A stretch of DNA of 64,000 nt from Thiorhodovibrio litoralis (GTDB lineage: Bacteria; Pseudomonadota; Gammaproteobacteria; Chromatiales; Chromatiaceae). Of this stretch, positions 19,779 to 28,621 are shown one piece after another. The notes below the pieces were generated by a model, which was not told where the DNA came from, did not search any database, and was given only the letters and a program-made list of their open reading frames with translations. The DNA lies in assembly GCF_033954455.1 (NCBI RefSeq), contig NZ_CP121473.1, positions 310,001-374,000 on the forward strand, written 5' to 3'. A program made the position numbers and the translations under genes. Numbering within the stretch: the stretch's first letter is position 1; every line of letters begins with the position of its first letter.

Positions 19779-20570
19779 TTAGCGGGCGAGGTTGTTGTTC
19801 GCGAACTGAATCATCGAATCGGCAGTCGACAAGGCCTTGGAGTTGGCCTCATAAGAGCGCTGGGTCTCGATCATATTGACGAGTTCCTCTGCGATATTCA
19901 CGTTGCTGGTCTCAAGCATGCCTTGAATAAGACCACCTAGCCCGTTAATACCGGGTGTGGATTCCTGCGCGGCGCCGGATGCTGCCGTTTCCAGGAACAA
20001 ATTCTCACCCATTGGCTGGAGGCCAGCCGGGTTGATAAAGTCCGCAAGCTGCAGTTGTCCAAGCTGCTGAGGCTCGGGTTGGCCGGGTAACTGTGCGTTG
20101 ACGGTCCCGTCCTGGCCGATGGTAATCGAAAGGGTTTCTTCCGGGACGGTTAGCCCTGGCTGCAATGGATAACCGTTGGACATTACCACCTCGCCATCGG
20201 AGTTGACCTGGAAGCTGCCGTCGCGGGTATACCCCATGTCGCCATTGGGTAGCAGAATCTGAAAGAATCCGCGTCCTTCGATGGCGACATCTAAGGCGTT
20301 GTCGGTCAGAACCATATTGCCTTGTTGGAAGAGCTTTTCGGTTGCCACCGTGCGCACGCCGACACCCAACATCAGGCCGGATGGCAACTGAGTGTCCTGA
20401 GTCGCCTGAGCGCCTGGCTGGCGAATCGTCTGGTAGATGAGATCCTCAAAAACTGCGCGACCTTTTTTGAACCCAGTGGTATTGACGTTTGCGAGATTAT
20501 TCGATACCACGGTCATCCGCGTCTGCTGAGCATCGAGCCCGGTTTTTGCCACCCATAGCGCTTGGTTCAT
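19779..20570 (-). CDS. flgG: Flagellar distal rod protein
   Basis: FlgG builds the distal rod. The 263-residue length is the family norm. The N-terminal rod motif reads [40 protein letters not shown], and the C-terminal helix [40 protein letters not shown] is the standard FlgG end. The internal [27 protein letters not shown] block is also typical. It follows flgF by 86 bases. The product is exported by the flagellar type III apparatus. Confidence 0.97.
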   Translation of the reverse strand: MNQALWVAKTGLDAQQTRMTVVSNNLANVNTTGFKKGRAVFEDLIYQTIRQPGAQATQDTQLPSGLMLGVGVRTVATEKLFQQGNMVLTDNALDVAIEGRGFFQILLPNGDMGYTRDGSFQVNSDGEVVMSNGYPLQPGLTVPEETLSITIGQDGTVNAQLPGQPEPQQLGQLQLADFINPAGLQPMGENLFLETAASGAAQESTPGINGLGGLIQGMLETSNVNIAEELVNMIETQRSYEANSKALSTADSMIQFANNNLAR

Positions 20571-20656
20571 GGTCTATTCCCTCCAGGCGGGCACTCATTG
20601 CCGCCCTGATTTTTGTTTCAGTTGCGCTCTGGAAATACGCGCAGATCAACTCGCAC

Positions 20657-21397
20657 CTAGCTCATACCGAGCAGACGGTTGCTGGTTTTGCCAAGAGTGT
20701 CGGCGGTGCTCATCATCTTGACCTGGGTCTCGTAATGACGGGTGAGCTCCATCATCCGCGTCAGCGCCGCCACTGTATTGACATTGCTTGTCTCAAGCAT
20801 GCCCGATGCCACCCGCACATTGGCATCGGCTGGTGCTTGAGCACCGTCGCGCTGCCGAAATAGCCCATCCTCGCCGCGAACCAAGTCTTCAATTGGCGGA
20901 TTGACCAAGCGCAGACGCTCAACGGCCGCAAGCCCCTGCGCGTCACCTCCCAGCGGACGAATGGTCACGGTGCCATCGGTGCCAATAAGAATGCTCTCAG
21001 CCGGTGGTATCGCAATGGGTCCGCCATCGCCGAGCACGGGCAAGCCGTTACCGAGACGCATAATGCCCTGCGCATCGATGCGAAGATCGCCGGCGCGAGT
21101 GTAACCTTCGGTGCCGTCCTTGGCTTGTACTGCCAGAAATCCGTCACCCTGTATGGCGACGTCCAGGTCCCGTCCAGTGGTCTGCATGGCGCCCTGCCTA
21201 AAATCTATGGCTTCATCGGCTACCTGTACATAGTCTCGGGAGTCGTAAACCGGACCTCGCATAGGCTCGGTGTAGGCATATACGAAGGATTCGCGAAATC
21301 CATGCGTATTGGCGTTCGCTAGATTGTTGTTGTTGACTGCCTGCGCGTACATGGTCTGCTTGGCGCCGGTCATTGCCACATACAGCATGCGGTCCAT
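20657..21397 (-). CDS. flgF: Flagellar proximal rod protein FlgF
   Basis: FlgF is a rod protein of the flagellar basal body. The 246-residue protein carries the rod motif near its N-terminus (AMTGAKQTMYAQAVNNNNLANANTHGFRE), then RQGAMQTTGRDLDVAIQGDGFLAVQ and a C-terminal helix ETSNVNTVAALTRMMELTRHYETQVKMMSTAD. FlgF differs from FlgG by its N-terminal start MDRMLYVAMTGAKQ, seen here. It lies 32 bases after flgE in the operon. Confidence 0.95.
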   Translation of the reverse strand: MDRMLYVAMTGAKQTMYAQAVNNNNLANANTHGFRESFVYAYTEPMRGPVYDSRDYVQVADEAIDFRQGAMQTTGRDLDVAIQGDGFLAVQAKDGTEGYTRAGDLRIDAQGIMRLGNGLPVLGDGGPIAIPPAESILIGTDGTVTIRPLGGDAQGLAAVERLRLVNPPIEDLVRGEDGLFRQRDGAQAPADANVRVASGMLETSNVNTVAALTRMMELTRHYETQVKMMSTADTLGKTSNRLLGMS

Positions 21398-21429
21398 GAA
21401 ATCCCTCCAGCCTCAAAGGCCCGTTTGGC

Positions 21430-22878
21430 TTAACGCTTGATCTGCAGAACCGTCTGTGTCATTTGGTCGGAGGTTGAAATTGTTTTGGAGTTAGCCTCAA
21501 AATTTCGCTGGGCAACGATCAAATTGACTAGCTGAGTAGCCAGATCCACATTCGATGCCTCGAGGGCACTGGATTGAATTGTTCCGAGATCTCCAGTACC
21601 AGCTGCGCTGTAGACTGGATCGCCAGCGGCGAAGGTAGCCGCCCAGTTGTTGTCTCCGACTGGTTGCAGACCTTGGACATTATTAAAACTGGCCATTGCG
21701 ACCTGCCCCAAGACCGACGACTGACCATTGGTGTAACGGGCAAATACCCTGCCTTCATTATCAATGTCAATCGTGGATATGGTCCCTGTTGTAAAGCCGT
21801 CCTGGTTAAGTTCGTTAATGTCGAACTGGGTGCCGTACTGGGTTGTGCCGTCTCCTGCGTTTTCCGGAGAGGTTGCACCAAAATTGATAGTGGTTACATT
21901 AGCCGCATCTGGGCTAAATTGGTTGGCTCCATTACCAAACGGTTCGCCATCAGGAAATGCCAAAGCCCAAACGAAAGCGTCATTATCCAGGGGCTGCGGT
22001 TGAGGACTCGGCATTTCCAAATAACCCTCAGGTGTAAAAACGAGTCTTGCTGCTTCTACCTCATTGCCAGGGCCTGTCGGGTCGCCACCGTTTGCACTTT
22101 GCATATACATCCGACCGTCGTCACCTTCAATCTCCATTCCCATGTAAACATCCCATTCCAAAGGGATTGGGTTGTCGTCGCCATCACGAGGCTTCACAAA
22201 ATACAGGGTCAGCGTTCTTGGGGTGCCCAAGGAATCATAGACTGTAACAGCGGTGGAGTAGTTGTAAGTATCTGGGTCAGGTCTAGTAGGACTGCCTGGC
22301 TCACCTGGGTCTGGCCAGCCATCGTTATCCTGGGCCGTCCAGTCTAGTAGCGGAGGCTCGGCATCCGATGGTAGGTTAACCACCACGTCGACCTCTTTGG
22401 TGGCACTGGGTTCTGCATTACCCGTCTGAAGTTGCAGATCAGTTAATTCACCAGTTGCAAAGATGGTATCAAGATTGTTCGGCTCTGCTGGCTCAAAGCC
22501 TTGCAGATATTGACCATTATTATTGATGATAAAGCCTTCGCGATCGACCTTGAGCTCACCATTTCGAGTGTATTCGAGGCTCCCGTTTATTTTATCCTCT
22601 ACCACAAAATAGCCATTTCCACTAATTGCAAGGTCTAGCGCATTATCCGTAAACTGAATGGTTCCCTGTGAGTGTTGCTGCGCCACATCAAGAACGCGAA
22701 CACCCTGACCTGCCGCCGTATTGGAAAGCCCGGTGGTTGTAGTGGCAAAGAGGTCGCCAAACTCTGCGCGCGAGTATTTAAACCCCGTGGTCCCTACATT
22801 GGCAATATTGTTCCCGGTTACGTCAAGGTCTTTACTCGCTGCGAACAAACCGCTAAGACCAACATTAAAAGCACTCAT
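21430..22878 (-). CDS. flgE: Flagellar hook protein
   Basis: FlgE is the hook subunit, the universal joint between rod and filament. The 482-residue protein has the N-terminal motif FNVGLSGLFAASKDLDVTGNNIANVGTTGFKYSRAEFGDL and the C-terminal helix SNVDLATQLVNLIVAQRNFEANSKTISTSDQMTQTVLQIKR. The core is longer than E. coli FlgE (402 residues), with a Pro/Asp/Gly-rich stretch around residues 170–215. Codons in the centre look more AT-rich than in neighbouring genes. It lies between flgD and flgF. Confidence 0.96.
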   Translation of the reverse strand: MSAFNVGLSGLFAASKDLDVTGNNIANVGTTGFKYSRAEFGDLFATTTTGLSNTAAGQGVRVLDVAQQHSQGTIQFTDNALDLAISGNGYFVVEDKINGSLEYTRNGELKVDREGFIINNNGQYLQGFEPAEPNNLDTIFATGELTDLQLQTGNAEPSATKEVDVVVNLPSDAEPPLLDWTAQDNDGWPDPGEPGSPTRPDPDTYNYSTAVTVYDSLGTPRTLTLYFVKPRDGDDNPIPLEWDVYMGMEIEGDDGRMYMQSANGGDPTGPGNEVEAARLVFTPEGYLEMPSPQPQPLDNDAFVWALAFPDGEPFGNGANQFSPDAANVTTINFGATSPENAGDGTTQYGTQFDINELNQDGFTTGTISTIDIDNEGRVFARYTNGQSSVLGQVAMASFNNVQGLQPVGDNNWAATFAAGDPVYSAAGTGDLGTIQSSALEASNVDLATQLVNLIVAQRNFEANSKTISTSDQMTQTVLQIKR

Positions 22879-22911
22879 GAGTTAACTCCCGTTTTTCAAA
22901 TCTTACTGAGC

Positions 22912-23583
22912 TTAGCTAATACGCCTGACGTCTGAGAAGCCGATCGATTCCATGCCTGGCACGCTAAGCTCCAGAGTTCCGTCCTCACCGATAGCGACGG
23001 TCTCTACCCGCTTGTTCAGAAATGTTTCCACCGCTTCGGTACCCTCATTTCCAACCACGTTTGCGCGGAATTGATAGACACCCGGTGTTGCGGGGGTGCC
23101 ATCACTCAGAAGACCGTCCCACTCGAACTGCTGCAAACCCGCGCCGGTATTTTCAAGCTCTAACGTGCGAACCGCCGCTCCACTAGCATCCAAAATCTCT
23201 ATCGAGGCAGATGTTGCAGCGGTTTGAAGGTCAATGGCCCCGGAAATTGTTTCGCCTTCGTCGAGTTGGCTAAACTCAGCCGGGATTAAGACTTCATGGC
23301 CTACGAGAGTCGCCGCTTGGAGTGCCTGACCCTGACTCAAGGACTGCGACAGGGTTTCGAAAGACTGTGTCAAACTTTCAATGCCGGTTAACGTCGAAAA
23401 CTGTGCCATTTGACCGATAAAGTCCGTGTTCTCGACGGGCTTCATTGGGTCCTGAGTAGAAAGTTGGACGGTCAGTAGTTTCAGGAAATCTTCTTGGCCT
23501 AATTCACCGCGCTGTTCAGTATTGACCTGGGGAGTCGGTGCGAGGCCAAGTGACTGCAAGGTCTCAGTAGAAAAATCTGACAT
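22912..23583 (-). CDS. flgD: Hook assembly scaffold protein
   Basis: FlgD caps the growing hook and promotes FlgE polymerisation; it is discarded when the hook is complete. The 223-residue protein has the conserved N-terminal block LGQEDFLKLLTVQLSTQDPMKPVENTDFIGQMAQFSTLTGIESL, followed by a beta-rich C-terminal half with a FlgD Ig-like stretch (FEWDGLLSDGTPATPGVYQFRANV). Length fits the family. It is 12 bases from flgC and 33 bases from flgE. Confidence 0.96.
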   Translation of the reverse strand: MSDFSTETLQSLGLAPTPQVNTEQRGELGQEDFLKLLTVQLSTQDPMKPVENTDFIGQMAQFSTLTGIESLTQSFETLSQSLSQGQALQAATLVGHEVLIPAEFSQLDEGETISGAIDLQTAATSASIEILDASGAAVRTLELENTGAGLQQFEWDGLLSDGTPATPGVYQFRANVVGNEGTEAVETFLNKRVETVAIGEDGTLELSVPGMESIGFSDVRRIS

Positions 23584-23595
23584 TGTGCGGATTCC

Positions 23596-24018
23596 TTATT
23601 GCTGTCCGCCAATCTGCAGGGTGCGCTGCAGCAACTGACGTGTGGTATTCATGACTTCGACATTGGCCTCGAAGCTGCGTGAGGCGGACATCATGTTGGC
23701 CATTTCCTGGACCACGTTGACCGCGGGACGGAAGACATAGCCCTCCTCGTTTGCCTGTGGGTGATGTGGCTCATAGGTGATGATGGGCTCGTCTGGTCTG
23801 TCGACGATTCCTGCGACCCGCACTGGCGTATCTGCTCGCTCCGGGTTGTTACGATCAAGCACCGTCTGGAACAGCACTTCCTTGGGTTGATAGGTTTCTT
23901 CAGGGGTAGGAGCGCCTACGCTGGAGTTGGCCAGGTTGGATGCCACGGTATTGAGTCGCACCGACTGGGCAGTCAGCGCCGAACCCGAGGTATTAAAGAT
24001 GCTAAAAAAGTTGCTCAT
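23596..24018 (-). CDS. flgC: Flagellar proximal rod protein FlgC
   Basis: FlgC is a proximal rod subunit. The 140-residue protein has the rod motif FNTSGSALTAQSVRLNTVASNLANSSV and a C-terminal helix VVQEMANMMSASRSFEANVEVMNTTRQLLQRTLQIG, both family signatures. Its ATG overlaps the flgB stop by one base (TGATG), so the two rod proteins are translationally coupled. Confidence 0.96.
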   Translation of the reverse strand: MSNFFSIFNTSGSALTAQSVRLNTVASNLANSSVGAPTPEETYQPKEVLFQTVLDRNNPERADTPVRVAGIVDRPDEPIITYEPHHPQANEEGYVFRPAVNVVQEMANMMSASRSFEANVEVMNTTRQLLQRTLQIGGQQ

Positions 24019-24431
24019 CAGCTGCCTCCGGATTGCAGGGCGGATTTCAGACCCGAGACCTTGCGGTTGAGGAATTCGACGCTGCTTTGAAACTGCATGG
24101 CATTCTCGGCAAAGGCGGCGTGCTCGAGTTGCGGATCGACGGTATTGCCATCCAGCGCCGGTTGCGCGGGGACGCGATAGAGTCGCTCCGGCGGCATGTC
24201 GACGGCTCCGGCGGTGTCAGGCGGCAAGTGGCGGTCGTTGGTGCGCTTGAGCGGCAAGCTATTGCCGCGTCCGGCTGCCTGTGAGAGCGCGTCGCGAAAG
24301 TCGACGTCGCGCGCCTTGTAGTTGGGGGTTTCGGCGTTGGCGAGGTTTGACGCCAACAACTCGGTGCGGTCCGCCCTGACCAGAAGGGCTTGCGGCGAAA
24401 TGCCTAGTGCTTTGTCGAGAGAGAGGCTCAT
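24018..24431 (-). CDS. flgB: Flagellar proximal rod protein FlgB
   Basis: FlgB is a proximal rod subunit exported before the hook. The 137-residue protein shows ALLVRADRTELLASNLANAETPNYKARDVDFRDAL near the N-terminus and HAAFAENAMQFQSSVEFLNRKVSGLKSAL at the C-terminus. It is the first gene of the flgBCDEFGHIJKL run. A sigma-54 promoter lies 43–58 bases upstream, consistent with a class II flagellar operon under a FleQ/FlrC-type activator. Confidence 0.96.
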   Translation of the reverse strand: MSLSLDKALGISPQALLVRADRTELLASNLANAETPNYKARDVDFRDALSQAAGRGNSLPLKRTNDRHLPPDTAGAVDMPPERLYRVPAQPALDGNTVDPQLEHAAFAENAMQFQSSVEFLNRKVSGLKSALQSGGS

Positions 24432-24473
24432 GGCTTGTCCTGCATGGCTGACCCAATGTCTTGGTCATGAACA

Positions 24474-24489
24474 AGCAATGCCCGTGCCA
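24474..24489 (-). promoter_or_regulatory. Sigma-54 promoter of the flgB operon
   Basis: On the minus strand the sequence is TGGCACGGGCATTGCT, a full match to the sigma-54 consensus TGGCACG-N4-TTGCW. The transcript should start near 24464, about 33 bases before the flgB ATG. It lies in the 132-base gap between cheR and flgB. Confidence 0.93.
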
Positions 24490-24563
24490 GCCGAAGTAGG
24501 GCGGAGCAAGCAGGAGGAAATCGATGGGCAATCGCGCGCGGGCGCGATTAGGGGATGAGGCGA

Positions 24564-25391
24564 TCAGACCCGGCGCAGGACCGAGCCGCGCGGGGTGCGC
24601 TCGAGTTCGAAGGCTTTGGTGTAGGGGGAGACAGACTCGGAAGCGCCAATGAAGAGATAGCCGCCCGGGTCCATCTGCCGGGCGATACCGTCAAAAACTC
24701 GACTCTTGGTTTCGGCGGAGAAGTAGATCAGCACATTGCGGCAGAAGACAATGTCGAACTTGCCGAGCGTGGCGTAGGAGTCGAGCAGGTTGAGCTTCTG
24801 AAAGCGCACCTGGCGCTGGAGCTCCGGCTTGATCTTGTGGCCGTTCTCGACGGTGTCGAAAAAACGCTTGCGGCGCTCCTCACTCAGGCCGCGCACGATG
24901 CTCAGGCCGTCGTAGATGCCAGTGCGGGCCTCGGCTAGCGCCGACTCAGACAAGTCGGTACCCACAATGCTGGCGCTTGGCGCTTTCATCGGATTGGCGC
25001 TGGCATACTCGCTCAGCACCATGGCAATGCTAAAAGCCTCCTGCCCGGTGGAAGCGGCGGCTGACCAGACGCGGATGGAGCGCTTGGAAGCAGCAAGGTC
25101 CGGCAGGATGATGTGGTGCAGCATCTCGAACGGGTAACCGTCGCGAAACCAGGAGGTTTCGTTGGTGGTCATGGCATCGATGACGCGCGACTTGAGCTTG
25201 GGCTGGGCCGAGCTGCGCAACGCTCGCAGCAGCTCCTCGACGCTGGCGAAAGAGAACTCCTCGAGCAGGCGCGACAGGCGGCTGGAGACCAGGTACTGGC
25301 GGTTTGAGCCGAGCACCAGCCCGCAGCATTCGCTCAAAAAGCGAGAAAATTCAGTGTAGTCCTGCGGGTCAATCACGGTAACATGGCGCAA
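24564..25391 (-). CDS. cheR: Chemotaxis protein methyltransferase CheR
   Basis: CheR methylates glutamates on chemoreceptors using S-adenosylmethionine. The 275-residue protein has the all-alpha N-terminal domain and a SAM-binding C-terminal domain: RVWSAAASTGQEAFSIAM (motif I), GTDLSESALAEARTGIY and FDIVFCRNVLIYF. The C-terminal GGYLFIGASESV is typical. The start is uncertain: TTG 25391 is used here because there is no nearby ATG, and GTG 25376 is an alternative; neither has a clear ribosome-binding site. cheV lies 76 bases upstream on the same strand, so the two are likely co-transcribed. Confidence 0.93.
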   Translation of the reverse strand: MRHVTVIDPQDYTEFSRFLSECCGLVLGSNRQYLVSSRLSRLLEEFSFASVEELLRALRSSAQPKLKSRVIDAMTTNETSWFRDGYPFEMLHHIILPDLAASKRSIRVWSAAASTGQEAFSIAMVLSEYASANPMKAPSASIVGTDLSESALAEARTGIYDGLSIVRGLSEERRKRFFDTVENGHKIKPELQRQVRFQKLNLLDSYATLGKFDIVFCRNVLIYFSAETKSRVFDGIARQMDPGGYLFIGASESVSPYTKAFELERTPRGSVLRRV

Positions 25392-25467
25392 TTATCTGGC
25401 AAGTTGATCTGGCAAGGTGGTCCGGCACGCATCGGAGTCTTTCCGGGTGCTTCAAGGGGTCGCTACT

Positions 25468-26412
25468 TCAAGCCTCATGCGTTAGCTGCTGGCGAGTATA
25501 TTTCAAGATGGCGGCGGCAAGCTCGTCAGGATCGAATTTTGGCAGAAAATGATCCGCGCCAGCACGTTTTACCAGATCGGCATTGAACTGACCGCTCAAC
25601 GAGGAATGCAAGATCACATTCAAGTGTCGCAAATGCGGGCTTTCGCGGATCTTGCGCGTCAGCGTGTAGCCGTCCATGCGTGGCATTTCAATGTCGGAAA
25701 TCACTAGCGCGATCTGCTCGTGCGCGGGTTGGGTCTGCTCAAGTGTCTCAAGGTACTCCAGCGCCTGGAGTCCGTCGGAACGCGCCTCGACTGCAAAGCC
25801 GAGATCCGACACGCTGCGCTCGATCTGTCTGCGCGCTACCATCGAATCATCCACCACCAGTACGCGTTGTGCGCCATCGCCCGCGACCGCACGCGCCTGC
25901 TCTTTGAACTCCGTTGAAACCTCGCGTGCAAGTGGGTTGACTTGCACGAATACCCGTTCAACATCGATGATTTCAACCCAGCGGTTGTCGATCTCCGTGA
26001 CCGCCACCAGAAAGCTCTCGTGCTCGGTGCCGCGCGGCGGGGGCTTGACCTTTTCCCAACTGACATTCACGATCCGGTCCACATTCGAGACCCAGAAGCC
26101 CTGCACCGAACGATTGAACTCGGTGACAATGACCTTGGCGTCCTGATTTGGCGAAATTGTCTGGGCGCCGAAGCCGATGGCGCTGGCCAGATCGATGATC
26201 GACACCGTCTTGCCGCGGATGTTGGCGACCCCGCAAACAATAGCCGCCGAGCCCGGCAGCTGGCGCAGTCGTGGCTTGGCGATGACCTCGCGCACCTTAA
26301 ACACATTGATGCCGAAGGTTTGGGTGCCACCGAGATGGAACAGCAAAAGCTCCATTCGGTTCTGCCCGACCATCTGCGTGCGTTGGTCGACATCGTCAAT
26401 AAATTGACTCAT
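25468..26412 (-). CDS. cheV: Chemotaxis protein CheV (CheW–receiver fusion)
   Basis: CheV couples receptors to CheA and can be phosphorylated. The 314-residue protein has a CheW-like domain (residues about 15–160, LLLFHLGGTQTFGINVFKVREVI, then CGVANIRGKTVSIIDLASAIG) and a receiver domain (RVLVVDDSMVARRQIERSVSDLGF, with the phospho-Asp in LVISDIEMPRMDGY). The start is fixed at ATG 26412 by GGAGG four bases upstream, although the frame is open further. It is divergent from flgA. Confidence 0.95.
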   Translation of the reverse strand: MSQFIDDVDQRTQMVGQNRMELLLFHLGGTQTFGINVFKVREVIAKPRLRQLPGSAAIVCGVANIRGKTVSIIDLASAIGFGAQTISPNQDAKVIVTEFNRSVQGFWVSNVDRIVNVSWEKVKPPPRGTEHESFLVAVTEIDNRWVEIIDVERVFVQVNPLAREVSTEFKEQARAVAGDGAQRVLVVDDSMVARRQIERSVSDLGFAVEARSDGLQALEYLETLEQTQPAHEQIALVISDIEMPRMDGYTLTRKIRESPHLRHLNVILHSSLSGQFNADLVKRAGADHFLPKFDPDELAAAILKYTRQQLTHEA

Positions 26413-26481
26413 TAAACCTCCAGACCCTTGGCCCCGATCGCATGGGTGCCACTCATTGGATGATAGCCTAAAAGCGGCAAC

Positions 26482-26495
26482 ATGGCTTAAGCCAT
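26482..26495. promoter_or_regulatory. Perfect 14-base palindrome in the cheV/flgA divergent gap
   Basis: ATGGCTTAAGCCAT is a perfect dyad lying between the divergently transcribed cheV and flgA genes. It could be an operator, but it matches no site I recognise and no promoter elements are clear around it. Confidence 0.3.
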
Positions 26496-26646
26496 CGGCG
26501 GTTTTTGGTCCGCTGGCTGGTCGCTGCAACCGCGACTACTGCTCGCGCCGGCGCGGTCGGTAAAAATGGCCTCGGTCTTGCATTCTCCTGCGCAACGAAC
26601 AGGAGCCGAAATCGCCTCATCGCCCATAGGCAAGACGGAGCAAGAG

Positions 26647-27459
26647 ATGCAAACTATCAACCTCAGAACCCCGCAACCGAGGCGCCAGCGTCTGGCGCCC
26701 AACTGGCGCTGGCTGATCAGTGCGCCCTTGCTATGCTTCAGCGCCCTTTTCCTGGTCCAAGGAATCAGCGGCCAAGTGGGAATCATCGCGCAGGCAAACG
26801 CGGCCGGCTTGGCCGCCACTGAAGAGATCGAGCCGGTTACCAATATCCAGCGCGCGGCCAAGACCTTTCTTCATCATGTGGCGGGCGGCGATGGCGGTGC
26901 GAAGGTCAAGGTCTCCGTCGACCCGGTCGACCCGCGGCTGCGCCTTAAGCTTTGCGAGCATGACCTTCAAGCCAGTCTGGCACCGGGTGCGCGCAAAACG
27001 GGTAACACCAGTGTGAAGATCCAATGTCAGGGGCCGGTGCGCTGGTCGTTGTTCGTATCCGCCCGCGTCGAGCGCTTTGGCGCGGTCGTGGTGGCCGCCG
27101 GCCCGCTGAACCGCAGCAGCATGGTCATGCCCACGGACGTCAAACTCGAGCAGCGCGAGACCGGTGCCTTGTTGGGCGGCTACTACGATGATCTGACCGA
27201 TACCGTCGGCATGCAGGTACGCCGCTCGCTACGCCCCGGTGACATCATCACCGATTCCCACCTGAAAACGCCGCTCTGGGTTGAGCGCGGTCAACTCGTG
27301 CGCCTGCTCTCCGAGGGCGGCGGCATACGCGTCAGCATGAGCGGCGAGGCGCTGGAGGACGGCGGCGCGGGGGATCGCATCCGGGTGCGCAACAACTCAA
27401 GCGAGCGGGTTGTCGAAGGTGTCATCGAATCCCCTGGCGTGGTCAGGATTCCGCTCTAA
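26647..27459 (+). CDS. flgA: P-ring assembly chaperone FlgA
   Basis: FlgA is the periplasmic chaperone for P-ring (FlgI) assembly. From ATG 26647, which has GGAG about eight bases upstream, the protein has 270 residues. It has a long hydrophobic export signal (ISAPLLCFSALFLVQGISG, ending near ANA) and a SAF-like C-terminal domain: ETGALLGGYYDDLTDTVGMQVRRSLRPGDIITDSHLK, then WVERGQLVRLLSEGGGIRVSMSGEALEDGGAGDRIRVRN. It heads a plus-strand group flgA–flgM–flgN–fliK-like–fhlB and is divergent from cheV. Confidence 0.94.
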   Translation: MQTINLRTPQPRRQRLAPNWRWLISAPLLCFSALFLVQGISGQVGIIAQANAAGLAATEEIEPVTNIQRAAKTFLHHVAGGDGGAKVKVSVDPVDPRLRLKLCEHDLQASLAPGARKTGNTSVKIQCQGPVRWSLFVSARVERFGAVVVAAGPLNRSSMVMPTDVKLEQRETGALLGGYYDDLTDTVGMQVRRSLRPGDIITDSHLKTPLWVERGQLVRLLSEGGGIRVSMSGEALEDGGAGDRIRVRNNSSERVVEGVIESPGVVRIPL

Positions 27460-27597
27460 CCCGCTGGTTGCATCGCGTTGAAGCGGGGTGGCACGATGAT
27501 GTTGACGCAATTCCATGGGTTTTCATTTCCCGTTGCCTTCGCCGTTAGGCTAAGATTCGGTTAAGGCCGCTAGCGAATTTTGACAGCAAGATGACCG

Positions 27598-27924
27598 ATG
27601 GACATCAAAAACCTGGGAGCGAATAAAGGTCGCGCGGAGCGAGTCGGGTCTAAGGGCTCCCCGCGATCCGCTGGCAAAAGCGGTGCTGCCGGCAAAGCGG
27701 CGGGCACATCTGCTGCTGCAAGCTCCGCTGCAAACCAGGGCGAGTCGCTTGAGCTGACAGCCCTTGCGCGCGCGCTCAGCGCCGCGCAGGCCGACGCAGC
27801 CACCGCGCCTTTCGACGCCGACCGGGTGCAGGAAATTCGCGACGCCATTGCCGAGGGGCGCTATCCGATCGACAACCGGCGCCTGGCGGACAAACTGATT
27901 GAACTCGAGGGGTTGCTCGATTAA
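27598..27924 (+). CDS. flgM: Negative regulator of flagellin synthesis (anti-sigma-28) FlgM
   Basis: FlgM binds and inhibits FliA until the hook is complete, when it is exported. The 108-residue protein has a disordered Ser/Gly/Ala-rich N-terminal half and the conserved C-terminal sigma-binding helices: FDADRVQEIRDAIAEGRYPIDNRRLADKLIELEGLL. The ATG at 27598 has no strong ribosome-binding site; ATG 27591 is out of frame. The sigma factor it controls is encoded at 38.1 kb. It lies 138 bases after flgA, leaving room for its own promoter. Confidence 0.93.
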   Translation: MDIKNLGANKGRAERVGSKGSPRSAGKSGAAGKAAGTSAAASSAANQGESLELTALARALSAAQADAATAPFDADRVQEIRDAIAEGRYPIDNRRLADKLIELEGLLD

Positions 27925-28005
27925 CAAGGGTTGATTATCCGCGGCAAGCCTTCAAAGTGAGCCTATACGTGAAACAGCAGCTTCATCCTCCGGGGATGAC
28001 GCACC

Positions 28006-28506
28006 ATGGACGTTAGCATGTCACAGCATCACAACTTTCTGCATGCACTCGATCACTCGATCGATCTCGCGGGCCAGCTCGAGAAGCTGCTGCTTGAGGA
28101 AACCGCCACGCTCGATGGCCGTGACCCTGAGCATCTGCAGGCCTTGGTGGAAAATAAGCAACGGGTGCTTGAGCAAATTGAACAAGCCACTGCGGGCTTG
28201 CAGCAGATTGTCGAGGCCGCCGGTCACACGTTCACCGCCGACGGCATGGACGCTTTTCTTAAGGATGGCGAGCCGACAGCGGCAGAGCACGAAACCGCCA
28301 CCGTCGGCTGGAAGCGGCTGCGCGAACTCGCGGCCAGTTGCGAGCTGATGAACCGCACCAATGCCCAGGCGATCGAGCGCGGTCGTCAGCGCGTCGCCAC
28401 CGCGCTGAAGTTAATCCGCGGCGAGGATGACAACGGCAATACCTATTCGGCACAAGGGCATTCGCAGTCCGGCACCGTGCTCGGTCGCACCCTGACCCAG
28501 GCCTGA
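28006..28506 (+). CDS. flgN: Flagellar export chaperone FlgN
   Basis: FlgN is the cytosolic chaperone for the junction proteins FlgK and FlgL. The 166-residue, mostly helical protein fits the FlgN family (LHALDHSIDLAGQLEKLLLEETATLDGRDPEHLQALVENKQRVLEQIE). Start is ATG 28006; ATG 28018 is an alternative. It follows flgM by 81 bases, the order usual in gammaproteobacteria. Confidence 0.9.
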   Translation: MDVSMSQHHNFLHALDHSIDLAGQLEKLLLEETATLDGRDPEHLQALVENKQRVLEQIEQATAGLQQIVEAAGHTFTADGMDAFLKDGEPTAAEHETATVGWKRLRELAASCELMNRTNAQAIERGRQRVATALKLIRGEDDNGNTYSAQGHSQSGTVLGRTLTQA

Positions 28507-28621
28507 CGCGCTCTGTGGCATCCCCACGTCTCGCCCGTTCGCCACCGCCCTTTCAGCACTCGGGCGGGGGTGTGCGAGAACCTGCTCCCGCAATCTGCTG
28601 CGATGGTGATCGGGTTTTGCG

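Noticed and set aside
26442-26457. GTGCCA upstream of cheV as a sigma-54 promoter on the minus strand
   Set aside because: The GC doublet is missing at the required distance from the GG.
27489-27505. TGGCACG upstream of flgM as a sigma-54 promoter
   Set aside because: The -12 position reads TT instead of GC at the required spacing of ten bases, so sigma-54 recognition is unlikely.
27522-27548. TTCA-N15-GCCGTTAG upstream of flgM as a sigma-28 promoter
   Set aside because: Two mismatches in the -10 and a poor -35 make it too weak to list, although flgM is a common FliA target.
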